From Jaapia argillacea MUCL 33604 (lineage: Eukaryota > Basidiomycota > Agaricomycetes > Jaapiales > Jaapiaceae): a stretch of 64,000 nt of DNA. Each line of letters begins with the position of its first letter. Positions within the stretch are counted from its first letter, which is position 1. The stretch is from assembly GCA_000697665.1 (NCBI GenBank), contig KL197719.1, positions 182,682-246,681 on the forward strand, read 5' to 3'. The notes under the pieces are model-generated. The model was given only the letters and a program-made list of their open reading frames with translations, was not told the DNA's origin and did no database searches. Shown one piece after another: positions 34,601-46,235 of this stretch. The position numbers and the translations under genes are program-made.

Positions 34601-36703
34601 AATGGTGTGATTCGCAGAGAGAACCATGGTGGATTCCCGACGTCGGCATCGTACCTCCACGCGGTGAGTTACTCCTCTCTGTGCATCGAATCTCCCATAA
34701 TCTTGGTATTGCAGGCCCGTCGACTCCAAGTGTATGCAAGCCGGAGTCGTCCCGCTTGCGTTCCATCCCAGGTAGTTCACCGAGCCAACTGTTCATAATG
34801 AACTATCTTCTGACGTTGGTCACAAGCCAAAGTCAACTCTATTCAAAGAAAAGATAGGTCCGATACTGCTGCTCCTATGGCTTCAGTAACGGGTCCTGAC
34901 GTTTGCTCCTATCAGATCTCTATACAGCCAAACGTCGACTTGTAAGACATGTGAAATCGTGTCTGTTGTCGTGTATGCGCAAGGTTGGATCTGTCTCAAC
35001 CCTGCATGTTCGTCGTTCTGGAAATTGGAAAACGGATACGCCCCTCCTGATAATCTTTCCTATTCCCCCGAGTTTCTGCGAACCGCCAGTCTTCCTGAGC
35101 TACCCGAACTGGCTCCTTTGTTCCCAAGTTTACCCGCCCTGAAAGTTCATGATGGAGTAGTCACCTCGGAATCATTTTCGAAAGGTTGGCATTGTGTTCG
35201 ATGTGGTAGACTTTCAAGCAGGCTTGTCCCTCTTCCTTTACCTCTGTTTCATGAGCCTTACAATTCGATAGATTCAAGTGGGAACATTGGGAGTGTGCCC
35301 ATTGCGGTGTACGTTTCGTTCTGACCGACCCAGAGTTCAATCTGACCTGAGAAACAGAATGTGCACAAAGTGCGGGGAAGAGTGCGGCAGCCGAATGAGC
35401 TGTGGATAGCGCCGTCTAACAAGTTCGTTCAGCACTGGGTTGCTGAAAACTCTGGTGAGAACGGAAAGTACTTCCGCGCAACGCCTCTACTAACTAACAA
35501 GCACTAACCCTTAGGCATTACTTGTGGGAGGTGAGCTTTCCCCCTGACCTCGAGGTTTTCGAACATTATTCGAGTCAGCCCAAGGTGGCGAATGTTCGAT
35601 ATAGGACCAGTACGCGGCAGTTGTCGAAGCCTAATTCTCCCAGGTGGAATGTATGTTCACACGATCTCACCCTGTCGTTCCCTTTATTCATCCGCCATAG
35701 AGGGCGAATACATCATATTGTACCTCATCCACAGAGCAATGGCGAGGCCGATCAGGTTTTCAGGGAGTACCAGGAGCAAGCCGCTGATGGAAGTTTGGGG
35801 TTCCGGCGATGGCCCATCAGATCCGTTAGTCGTCACCTTTTCTGTCGATCATCTTGCTGATGCTCCCTTAGCACAAATGTAGAGTGGCGAGTATGTTTCC
35901 CGTAGGAAAAAGCTGATTGAACCCTCCAGGTCGTGGTCAGCTGTTGGCGAGCTACTTTTCCCACAATGGTCAGCCAACTAGATGCTCCTTTGCCATTCCC
36001 ATATTTACCTTGTCCATCTGTAGCTGGCGCTCCTTACCATGTCAGTTTCCTCATAAATGCCCCCAGGATTCACACTCACTCCCATAATAGTACGTGGGTG
36101 GGACGGGCAGCACTGTGTCTTTCGACTCGGCCCCTAGTGCCGTCCTGAATGCCCGAAAGCTCATTCAGGATCGTGCCTCCGCTGCATTAATGCAAAATAT
36201 TGGTTTTAACGAGGTCCTTAGTGCATCGTATATGGAGGGCCAGAAAATGGCGGTAAGTCCATTCTCTTTGCCTACCCCCTTGGTTGACATGCGGCTAAGC
36301 TCATCTCCGCCTAGTTTCACGGAGACGATGAACGCGGACTAGGCCCTGTTATCGCTGGGTTGTCTCTGGGGTCACCAGCGCTCATGCATTTTCGCCCACA
36401 CCTTCAGACGAAATCGAAAAAGGGTGAACGAAAAATTGTGTTGTCCGTTGTATTGCGCCACGTAAGTTGCCAATCTACTAAGCTTCTTTGGGTTCGACCT
36501 CAACATTATTCAGGGTGATGTCCTCATCATGGAGGGCAGGCAAGTACAGGAATGCTACGAGTGAGTTTTCGGTAACTATCCGGTTGACACTGTCCTACAA
36601 TTTTCATAGGCATACTGTGATACCTTTCGATTTCCGCATCTCAGCGACTGCTCGTTGGATCCACGAACAAGCTCTGCAGGTTACCCCAGTTGCACAGCAG
36701 TGA
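31653..36703 (+). CDS. Composite AlkB-like 2-oxoglutarate/Fe(II) dioxygenase with zinc ribbons and a disordered basic region
   Basis: A very large, many-exon gene, over 1,200 residues. Region 1: a helical N-terminus MDVEPFLSLLPVGQYAISSR, HIVDRWITFAFAADTSEHSK, LCFEIYWLLYQDRDKFNQQA. Region 2: about 550 disordered residues, basic and Ser/Pro-rich, with many RRSKRRKA-like clusters. Region 3: DYFRSYQGGVYFADNIAKGY, NDIFHRQGKLIISHGGGKSA, ALLNNFRTNRPLVLLADDKY and GIAYIVLGYYVISHAW, a conserved but unnamed module. Region 4: two CxxC pairs, TCKTCE with WICLNPAC, and WHCVRCG with WECAHCG, like zinc ribbons. Region 5: AlkB fold, HxD in KMAFHGDDERGLG, distal His in YEHTVIP, and the RxxxxxR motif FRISATAR. 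All metal and 2OG ligands are present, so catalysis is likely. Splices between 34700 and 35560 are uncertain; the WHC...WEC join may need a GC donor. The ATG at 31426 would add an N-terminal exon. Confidence 0.75.
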
Positions 36704-36886
36704 GACATGGATGATGGCTGGTGTTCCTCAACGATAGTGGTTGCATTTATCTTATCCTATTTTAATTCGGATGATGTGATGAACCGACAAAGTCCACGTA
36801 GTTCATGTTCCTGTGATTTCGTTGGTGGAGGTAACTTAGTTGAGACAAAGTAACTGCGGACGGGGGTGACTTGACATATGGTGTGG

Positions 36887-39800
36887 CTAGGGCAGATCCG
36901 ATAGCATCTCGTTGGGCAAATTTGGATCTTTGTTAGGGTTATGCTGAGGAGAGGACTTCATCCGTGCGTCAGTACGTGTGAATGAGAAAATAAATGAAGA
37001 GTGGAGCGTACACGTAGGCATTGCTTTTGCTTGCAGTAGAACGCGAAAAGATCCCCAATCTGCTGCTCCAAAACCTGTTTCTCGCGTTGCATCCGACTCA
37101 CTTCCTGCGTCATCGACACAACCTCTCGCGTCAGCTCCTTCTTGAACTGCTCAACATGGACTGGTCTTGGTGTCAGCTTGAATATCCAGTGCAGACAGTG
37201 GCAATAGGTACGAACCCTGTACGTTGATCGCGGTGGCTTCTTGCATTGCATCCACAAAACGAAGTCGCTCTCCGCGAATCTCATTTGAGAGTTCTGGGAT
37301 TAGAAAGTTAGGAGGACGCAACAGTGGAAGCGAGGTGATGTTCTCGGTACCTGCAGCCAGCCCACGTAACATACGTTCTTGCTCTTGCCGCTGGCGTTCG
37401 ATTAACGCAACTATCGACTCAGTATCTGGAGAAGCCGGGTAAAATCTTCGAGCGAATCTGGACACGAGAGCTGTCACGCACTGAGTGAATTCCTCGACTC
37501 GGCATTCATTCGGAGATGTTCGTTGACGGCAACAATCAACCCGTGAACGGATGCTTGAAGAGTTCTGGTGTCATCAACTCTCTCCCTGCTCTCGTCAACC
37601 AAGCGGGAGATGTGTCCCACAATGGTTTCCGTTGGCGCACAAGCGTTCTCGTCTCGAATCCCTGGGTGAAGTCCAAGATCTTGACGAAGGCCTTCGACGC
37701 TTTCGACAGTAGACTGCATTTGGGAGACGCCGTGGTTTACAAAAGTCTCCAACCACTGATAATGTACTGACGTGAGACGACGACGCCAATGATGAGTTGA
37801 GTAATCGTCACGTACGGTGTTTAGCTCGTTGAGATAGCGTACGCTATCAGCCTGCTGTTCCAGTTGAAGAGTTCGGTAGTTTTCATTATCCTTGAGAAGC
37901 GCAATCACTTGTTCCAACTGAGCATAGTTAGGACGAGTTCATATCCGCTGTTTCTCCACAAACTTACCTCTGGCGACTCCAAAGCTTGCGTTGTAGGTTC
38001 CGCTAACGTATCTACCTGCTCCTTGTTCGCAGATTGCTGACAGAGATGCAAAAGTTCGTCTAACTTTGCGTGCATGGGTGATTGATCATCCTTGGTCTCG
38101 CTAGGCGCCAGGTTCTGCACGACAACCTCTCGTTGACCAGCACTTTCCAACTGCTTCAAGGTCTCAGCAACGGCGTCTATCTTGGCGACTACCGATGATA
38201 CGTGCTCCGAGGAGGTCTGTAACCCCTCCTTGCTTGCTCGACTTTGGTCTTGAATCATCGAAGAAAGATTTTCCAGTTTGCTGATGATTGTGGGCTGCAA
38301 GTCAGGAGTGTTATGATTGGTGGTCGAGTTTGCAACGATAGCGTCCTTGAGATCTGCACTGATGATGTGAATATCGCTGTACAAGTTGGCTACGCGGTCG
38401 CCAACATCCGCAAGCTGATTAGAATGTTCTTTGAGGTGTTCTATCACTTGTAAGGAAGAATCTTCCACCACCGCGAAAGAGTTGCGCAAAGGGGTTGTGG
38501 CCGCGGTTTGTTGCGTGTAAACCGAGAGCGGAGAACCAGGAACTTGGTCGATGTACGAATCAATTATTGATTCCTCTTGTTCTTCTCCCTTCTTGTCGGC
38601 TGAAGATCTCGAGTAGATGGACCCCACCCTGCTTGCTGCGGACTTGCAGGATTGTTTTGATACATTGGAGCTAGCCCTGTTGATTTGAGCGAGCCGTTGT
38701 TTCACCACGGAGAGTTGATCAAGATTAGCGATCGAAGGACTCTTGCTCCTAGCTCGAGAGGGCGTGGACGGAAGGTACAGAGACGACCTTGGCGGAGTGG
38801 TAGTGTCTGTTGGTGGGCGGTAAGACGGCGCTGGTGATGCGGACAAGGCAGGTGTTGGAGGTAAGGAACGATCCATGTAGGCAGCTAGCGATGGGTTGGG
38901 AGTGGGAGCCTTCGAAGAAATGCTTAGGAAACCTGATCGGCTCGGTGTGGAGTCCACCTCGGCATCAGCGATCCTCATATCTATAACAGAATCCCTGGGC
39001 TTGTGTTCTTGAAGGCGCAATAAAACGTCCCTGGGGATCGTGTCAGCATTGGTTTCAGAGTTTCGGCAACATATGGGGAGAGTGACGGACCATATAGCAC
39101 TGACCCAGCCCGCTCTATCCCTGACATTCGAGACAGCGATCTTTTCCTTCAAACCGGTATCAAAGAATATTTCAAAGACCTTGTGTCCTATCTTGTCATC
39201 CGTGCCTTGTTTGGTAGAACCAGGGAGCAAATCGCGCTCGCTTGGGTCAAGTTGGCCGAGGGGAACCGAACGAACATCTGTACAAGACGCGAAAGGAATA
39301 ACTTGGGAGTGAGGGTTATGTTGCGTCGTAAACGAGGTGAGGAGAAGGTGGGTGGGAAAAAGCGAGGCGATGCATGATGTCCAAACTGGGCGGAGAGGCT
39401 GGGGCGATGTCGGGGTGGAAGGATAGGAAAGATACAGAATAGGGCCAGTGCGAAATGGATCGGGTTCTACATGAGATCTGGTTTCGTTTGTCCCACCATT
39501 CGCCCAGTCCGCCACCAAGATGGCAGGTGGCTCTTCCTGAGGGGGTGCAAAATAACGAATGGCCTCGTCCTTGTCCTTCGACTTGGTACCACTCTTTCTT
39601 CCGAAAACTGAGAGTAAGTTTCGGAAAGACTGACGAAGTGGAGAGTGTTTCTTGATCGCCGAGGCGGGGAATCCTGGTGGAGGCTGCATTGTGGGATGCG
39701 GGATGATACTCGGACGGCGAGGCCTTTTCGGTGAGTCCGAGTGCAAAGATTCATATCTCTTGATGAGGTCCTTCGCAGAGCCTCTCGAACGACGCGTGGA

Positions 39801-40142
39801 GCTACGTGCAAGCTCTGTGTCAAGTCCAGGAGAAAAATCGAATCCCCGGGGTTGACCTGGAGAAGCACTTTCTCCCTTTGCCTCCGGAATCGCTCCAAGG
39901 TTGTGATTCTGGGATTGGACCCTCTGAAAGTCACGAAAGCTAGTGGGACCAGAGCGGAGCTGCGCATGCGCTGTGGTTGACATACCCCTCGGACCGGAAA
40001 CGACGCGTTTTGTGGGGTAAGGAGCGGGAATCTCGTCCACTGGCGTTGGGAGGTCCGTGTAGTCTGTCACGGTGGTACATCGAGTCATAGGTTGGGTATT
40101 AAACGAGTAAATGCTTGATACATCATCTCGTGAGTAGAGCAT
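36887..40142 (-). CDS. PH-domain and coiled-coil protein, fungal-conserved, function unknown
   Basis: Starts MLYSRDDVSSIYSFNTQ at 40142. The N-terminal 190 residues are Ser/Pro/Arg-rich. A pleckstrin-homology-like domain follows: DPFRTGPILYLSYPSTPTSP, LRPVWTSCIASLFPTHLLLT, DDKIGHKVFEIFFDTGLKEK and a closing RDRAGWVSAIWDVLLRLQ, whose late Trp is the PH hallmark. Next is a proline/serine linker, then a long coiled coil (about 39000 down to 37000): DVGDRVANLYSDIHIISADL, LEQQADSVRYLNELN, VEQFKKELTREVVSMTQEVS, REKQVLEQQIGDLFAFYCKQ. It probably binds phosphoinositides and oligomerises at a membrane or cortical site; I do not recognise a named orthologue. The 3' end is tentative: a GTACGC donor after CKQKQCLR can lead to a last exon stopping at 36887. 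It is divergent from the urea transporter. Confidence 0.72.
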
Positions 40143-40984
40143 CACAGCAGGAACTAGGAGCAGCTACGTTCCGCAGGAGAGGGCGCAGACTGCTTCGGGG
40201 GGCTGACTGAGATTCCCTATAGCCAACAGTTTAATTTAAATTCTGACCGTGAGTCAGGAGGGGTGATTTGAAGTGAATTTGAGGAGCCTACAAATTCTCA
40301 GACGTCGCCTTGACCGTCGATGCTGGTCCAACTAGCTGGGTAGATGGGGAAGTCGCATCATGATGTACTTCAAAATGGACTCTGGCATGGAATAGTACTC
40401 TGAGTGGACGCGAAGAATACTGGAATTAATGGTGCCGCTAGTACTCTTGATGTAGGAATCATCGACGCAACATGGTTTCTGTTTGTTCAGCGCAGACTCG
40501 AGGGGATGTAGGTAACCTCAGTAGAGTGGCAAGTTGGTGGCAAGATCGGCAAAGCATTGTCTCAAGTAGGAAATATGTTCGCACGATTTACATTAGTGGT
40601 ATGCCTTCTTTTCCCAGTCCCCAAGCCAGTTTCTGTCCAATTGACCTCCATCGGTCTCCATCTCTCCCCTGTCGGTACTTCGACCTCACTCTAAACGAGC
40701 TGATTTTCTCAGTCTATTCTTGGAATTATGTTATCGCTTACCTTGGCATGCCATCGCATTCCGAGAACAGCTCTCGATGGGGCTTCTGCAAAGATAGGAT
40801 GTGGTGGTGGTCGTTTATAGCAGCAGATAACGACGCCTGGTGGAGAATGACCGCGATAGCTCCTGCTGAGTGAGAACTGGTGAGGGCACGATAAGCTGCG
40901 AAGCGAAGATACTCTCCACTTAAATAGCATTTGCTCTTGTGCTGGTCGACCTTCTGAGATTCTCCACCCCCCTTCCACTTCGTC
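40143..40984. other. Divergent intergenic region between the PH-domain gene and DUR3
   Basis: About 840 bp with no supported gene. It contains GATA motifs in its DUR3-proximal part and should serve as promoter for both flanking genes. The open frames at 40472-40986 are short and overlap on opposite strands. Confidence 0.5.
40731..40895. promoter_or_regulatory. GATA-motif cluster upstream of DUR3
   Basis: Four GATA cores within 165 bp: TTATC (GATAA on the minus strand) at 40731-40735, GATAGG at 40793, GATAAC at 40826, and GATAAG at 40890-40895, the last 90 bp before the start codon. Fungal urea transporters are classic targets of AreA/Gln3-type GATA nitrogen regulators, so this is a plausible nitrogen-response region. 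Four-base cores are frequent by chance, so this is an inference from context. Confidence 0.45.
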
Positions 40985-43367
40985 ATGTCTGAAGTGACCG
41001 CGATTCTACCTCAGGGTGCTGGATATGGCGTCGTCCTGGGCATCGGCTTTTTCTTCGCGGGCTTCATGGCAATTCTAGCTTATGTTCAAAACCGTTACAC
41101 ACAGTACAGTTTGAAGACTTCGGAAGAATTCAATACTGCCTCTCGCAGCGTTAAACCGGGACTCATCGCCAGTGGGATTGTGTCGGCTTGGACATGGGCT
41201 GCGACGTTGTTGCAGTCGTGCACGGTTGCCTACGAATACGGAGTCTCGGGGCCATTTTGGTATGCAAGCGGCGCCACAGTGCAGATCCTTTTATTCGCTA
41301 TTTTGAGCGTGAAGGTCAAGCAAAACGCCCCCAGATGTCACACCTACCTTGAAATCATCTACACGAGATATGGATCCGCTGCTCATTGGGTGTTCATGGT
41401 TTTCGCGTTCATCACCAATATTCTGGTGGGATCGCAGATGTTGCTGGGAGGAAGTGCAGTTGTGACTGCGTTGACTGGAATGAATGTGTATGCGGCTGTC
41501 TGGCTCATTCCAGTCGGGGTCACAGTTTATGTCGTCTTAGGTGGATTGAGGTGAGTGGGCATATGTTGGCCTTGAATTCCAGTCGCTCATCGTACTTTTC
41601 CAGAGCAACTTTCCTATGCGATTACACTCACACAGGCAAGATTGATTCCTTTTTCGTCTCTTCTCGCGATACTAGTGTAACACGAATTTATTTCCGATTT
41701 TACCAGTTATCCTTATGATCAGTGAGCTTCTTTCGTTGGCAAGACCCATCGATCTCACTTCTAATCTTTTACATTCTCTTTCAGTCATGTTGTACTTTAT
41801 CTTCACCGTCTATTCCGAATCGCCTCAAATCGGCTCCCCTTCAGAAATGTATCGTCTTCTCCAAACCGCGGCCGTGAAACGTCCCGTTGCGGGAAACACC
41901 CATGGATCTTACATGACGCTCAAATCCAACTTCGCCCTTATCTTCGGTATCATCCAACTTTGCTCCGGCTCGGGAACGGTGTTCCTGGATCAAGGATACT
42001 GGCAACGTGCAATCGCCTCCAGACCACACACAGCCGTACGAGCATACTTGCTCGGTGGTCTTGCGTGGTATGCAATTCCCTTTGCATTCGCGACCACGTT
42101 GGGTTTATCGGCTGTGGCACTGGCAGACCATCCCAGTTTCCCCACATACCCGAACCCACTTAGCGCGTCGCAAATTAGTGCAGGTCTTGCTGCGCCGACC
42201 GCTGCTGTAGCACTATTGGGAAAGAAAGGAGCAGCCGCTTTGTTGATCATCTTATTCATGGCGGTCACTTCAGCTTCTTCCGCCGAATTGATCGCGACGT
42301 CGTCCATCCTTACGTTCGATGTGTTCAAAACGCACATTCGCCCAGACGCGTCGCCAGAGACCATGATCCGAGTCTCGCATTACATGATCGTCCTCTTCGC
42401 CTTCGTTATGGCGACCGTGGCTTCTATTTGGCAAGCCATAGGCATTGACCTTGGGTGGTTGTTTTTGGTGAGCATATTCTTGTTCATGCGTGTGCGACTG
42501 TATTAACAAAAATGGCTTCAGTTCATGGGTATCGTGATAGGTGGTGCCGTGGTACCTGTTGCGTTGACTATATGCTGGAAAAAGCAGACGAGAGTCGCCG
42601 CAATCACCGGTGCCGTCGTGGGCTGTGCGTCAGGAATTACCGCATGGCTGGTCACGGCTGCCAAGACGAACGACGGCGTCCTCAGCCTTGCGACTACAGG
42701 CCAAGAATACGCTACTCTAGCCGGAAATTTGGCATCAATTTGTGTTGGAGCGATATGCACCGTCGTGATCACGCTCATCAAACCCGATGACTTTGATTGG
42801 GAGATCACGCGGAGGATCAACAACGAGACACGGGTGGAAGATGGATCACCTGCTGCAGACGGCAGTTATGCTTCTTCGACCACCGGAGTGGGAGATGAAA
42901 AGTCCGGGAGAGGTTCGAAGGAAGGGAACGAGAAGGAGCAGGCGAGGGTTGATGTTGAAGATGTAGAACAGCCTCCGAAAAAGCGCCAAGAGCGCATTAC
43001 AGATCCTGCTCCCCTTCCTGGGGTAAAATTCGCTGATGAAGAAGATTCCCCCGATCGGTTAAAAGGCGCCCTTAGATTTGCGATCATCTCGAGTTGGCTG
43101 CTGGTGGCCTTTATGGACGTCATCGTCCCTCTGCCGATGTTCTTCACCGAATACATCTTCTCGATCAAGTTCTTCACGGGTTGGGTGGTCGTTTCCATCA
43201 TATGGGCGTTTTGTTCGGCGTTTATCTGCGTGTTTTTGCCGTTGTGGGAGTCCCGTGGGGCGCTGGTGGAGGTTGGAGGGGGGTTGGTGAGGGATGTGTT
43301 CCTCGGTGGAAAGGGGAGCAAAGAGAAGAGATTGAGGGATTCCGCGAACGCGAGAGCGAGGGAGTAG
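40985..43367 (+). CDS. DUR3: Urea active transporter DUR3 (SSS family)
   Basis: Five exons: 40985-41550, 41604-41635, 41707-41721, 41785-42467, 42522-43367. About 700 residues with the sodium:solute symporter layout of DUR3: LPQGAGYGVVLGIGFFFAGF, SEEFNTASRSVKPGLIASGI, VSAWTWAATLLQSCTVAYEY, GVSGPFWYASGATVQILLFA, YLEIIYTRYG, VLGGLRATFLCDYTHTVILM, CSGSGTVFLDQGYWQRAIAS, LLIILFMAVTSASSAELIAT, and the late helices VTICWKKQ-type and FTGWVVVSIIWAFCSAFICV. Yeast Dur3 takes up urea and polyamines at the plasma membrane. Intron 2 (41636-41706) starts GCAAGA: a GC-AG intron. Exon 3 is a 15-nt microexon. Both are required by the conserved DYTHTVI...MLYFI. A charged cytoplasmic loop (about residues 520-590) is low complexity. 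Confidence 0.93.
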
Positions 43368-43977
43368 AGTGCCTCCCAACAGCCAGATTTGAGCTCGTGT
43401 TATTGGTAATTTTAGAATGTATGTACTCAACGAGGCCTGAAGGGCCAGTTCACAGTCGAACTCCATTCCGAGAGTATTACCGCTGTCGTCTCAGCGCTTG
43501 GCGTACGAAACAAACACTCGTGGACATCTCATCATCGTGTTTGACGTAAGCACAGCCCATCCAAAAGTTAATTCGGCGTGAGCTATAGCTAGTAACTCAC
43601 AGACGACCATATTTTTTGATTTCGTGCATCTCGTTGCTGTCAATTTATCGCATTGAATGAGGTCTAGCTGTGAACGAATGACATACTGATCGATATGAGG
43701 GTCAATGTTCGCAAGGCTCTGATTCAGAGTTCATGATATCAATCTCAAGAGACGATCCTACTACCGTAGATGCGCCGAGGAAAATCAATGTTCGTCTTCG
43801 GATTTCCATCGTCATATCTTAACTGACCTTGTGTCTCAGCGATGCCGAGTAATATCCCATCCGCATTGGCACCGTGGATTCCACACCGCCGCCCGTGAAT
43901 TGGTGCGAATGGTGAGGCCAGTGAGGACTCGTGGTCATAAATTATGGCTGCAGGTGTCTCCCTGCTGATCAGGGAAT
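43368..43977. other. Intergenic region between DUR3 and the GH27 gene
   Basis: About 610 bp, mostly AT-rich, holding the DUR3 3' UTR and the alpha-galactosidase promoter. A minus-strand frame (43745-44044) overlaps the start of the GH27 gene and shows no family resemblance. Confidence 0.4.
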
Positions 43978-46235
43978 ATGAAACTTTCCACCCCTCTACT
44001 GCTCTCTGCCTTAGCTTCCGGGGCTTCAGCCCAAGGTGGTCCATATTCCCAGTGCGGCGGGACTGGTTGGACTGGTGCTACTACTTGTCAATCCGGGTAA
44101 GACACAGGGCATGCTTGTAACTTAGTACCATACTGACATGAACCAGCTGGACTTGCATATACTCGAACCCGTATTATTCGCAATGTCTCCCTTCGACGAG
44201 TTCTTCATCCACGAGTTCCAAGGCTTCTTCATCGTCCCAATCTGGATCTTCCTCATCCAGCACCAGCTCGTCGACATCGTCGACCAAGACTAGCTCCGCC
44301 TCCTCGACCGCTACTCCGTCCAGCACGCCCACCGTCGGACCGTCGAGATTGACGGGGAAGTTGCCGGCTTTGGGGTATGTTGTTGTATCATGGTACTTGC
44401 CCTTGCACTGAGTTGAGATCACAGATGGAACGGCTGGAACGCATATGGTAAGTCAATCGTCCCTATCACCACCCTTCCTATTTAGATCTCCTTTTCCAGG
44501 TTGCGGTAAGTAATAGAAGACAATGGGCATCACCGTCAGTATTGAACTGGATTTCTGTAGCCATCTCTGCCGACAAAGTTCTTGCAGCCGCGAACTCGTT
44601 CGTGTCTTTGGGGCTGCAAGATGCGGGGTATCAATATGTCAACATCGACGTAGGTCTCTGCCAGCATGTTTGGTTCCTTTTCATTCTCTGACGAATCTTG
44701 CCCTGTGAAGGATTGTTGGGCAGAGCAAGCCCGCGACTCCACTACTAACTCGATCGTACCCGACCCCACAAAGTTCCCCAATGGCATCAGTGGGCTAGCG
44801 GCCCAAGTGCATGCCCTTGGACTCAAGATTGGTATTTACGGGTGTGTTCATCTGGTCCGCTAGGTAGAGCATGTGTCTGACGTCTCCTCGCTGCAGCGAC
44901 GCTGGCACAGCAACTTGCTCTGGATTCCCAGGATCTTTAGGGTACGAGAACGTTGATGCAGCGTCCTTTGCATCCTGGGGTATCGATTGTACGTACCGTC
45001 GGTTCGTTCCAATCCCCTGCGGCTGAAAACCCTGCGATGTGCAGATCTCAAATATGGTAAATGCGAAAAACGTCAACGGCTCCAGTTATTTACGAGTTCT
45101 CAGACAATTGCAACGTTCCGTCAAACTGGACTGACAGCGGGGTAGGCATCTCATTGTGTCTTTCATTGCAGTCAGCCCCCTTCTCACCTGTTTTAATTAT
45201 TTTTCCAGAACCCACCAGGAGGAGACTGGTAGTGAGTCGTGATCGCATGACCATCCGATTTAATTGATGATCTTGCACATCTTAGTAACTCCAATTCCGC
45301 CATACGATACCGTCAAATGACGTGAGTCTGATGGATTCCTCTGCTCACCCGACTAAGCTTGATCATGATCCTCAGCGCCGCTCTTGTTGCTCAATCTCAG
45401 CCAATTCAATACAACCTGTGTATCTGGGGAAATGCAAATGTTTGGCAATGGGGGGCTCGGGTGGTCAGCTTGTTCCTTTGTTCCGTCCCCATCCGTCACT
45501 CAAATTCGCCTCTGGGTGTTTGGTGTAGGGGCATTCTTGGAGAATGTCGGGAGACTCTAGGTCTCAATCTCTTGTCTCTCTATCGGACCGAGCTCGCATC
45601 TCATCATCCTGTTCTGGTTAGCGCGACTTGGAGCTACATCACTTCCATCATCAATACCAACGTGCAATATCTGGACGCCGTGAACTTCTTCGCCCACAAT
45701 GACATGGACATGATGGAGATCGGAAACGGAGCTCTCACTTTAGCGGAGCAGAGGACACACTTCGCCGCTTGGGCGTTCCTAAAGAGTCCTATTCTGCTCG
45801 GTACAGACGTGAGCTGCAATTCGCGTCCTTCGATCTCTGCTCCGATCTGACAATACTATACAGCTGAGCCAACTCAACTCCACCCAAATATCCATCATCA
45901 CTAACTCGGAACTCCTCGCTTTCCACCAAGACCCTAATATCGGGACACCGGCGAATCCTTTCACATCTTCAACCAGCAGCGGAACTACTACTCCGCCGGA
46001 ATTTTACGCCGGTGCCTCTTCAAAGGGAATCCATGTCTTTGTTATCAATACCGCTGGGTCCACAGCTACAAAGACGATGAAATTCGTCGATGTGCCTGGC
46101 CTGAACGCAACATCTAGCCAAAGTTTCAAGGTACACGATATGTGGAGCAGCAGTGATTTGGGGACCTTCACCACAAGTTATGGGGTGAGCGTCGGGGCAC
46201 ACGATACTGTGGCGGTTTTGGTAACACCCGTGTGA
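43978..46235 (+). CDS. Secreted GH27 alpha-galactosidase with N-terminal CBM1 cellulose-binding module
   Basis: Signal peptide [19 protein letters not shown], then a CBM1 ([30 protein letters not shown]), a Ser/Thr linker, and the GH27 catalytic domain: [148 protein letters not shown] and [20 protein letters not shown], followed by the C-terminal beta domain. The nucleophile is the Asp of KYDNCN and the acid/base the Asp of SWRMSGD. It removes terminal alpha-galactose from hemicelluloses such as galactomannan outside the cell. The gene has over a dozen exons, including microexons of 6 nt (44500-44505, GTTGCG) and 12 nt (45045-45056). The nucleophile codon is split G|AC across an intron. Confidence 0.94.
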
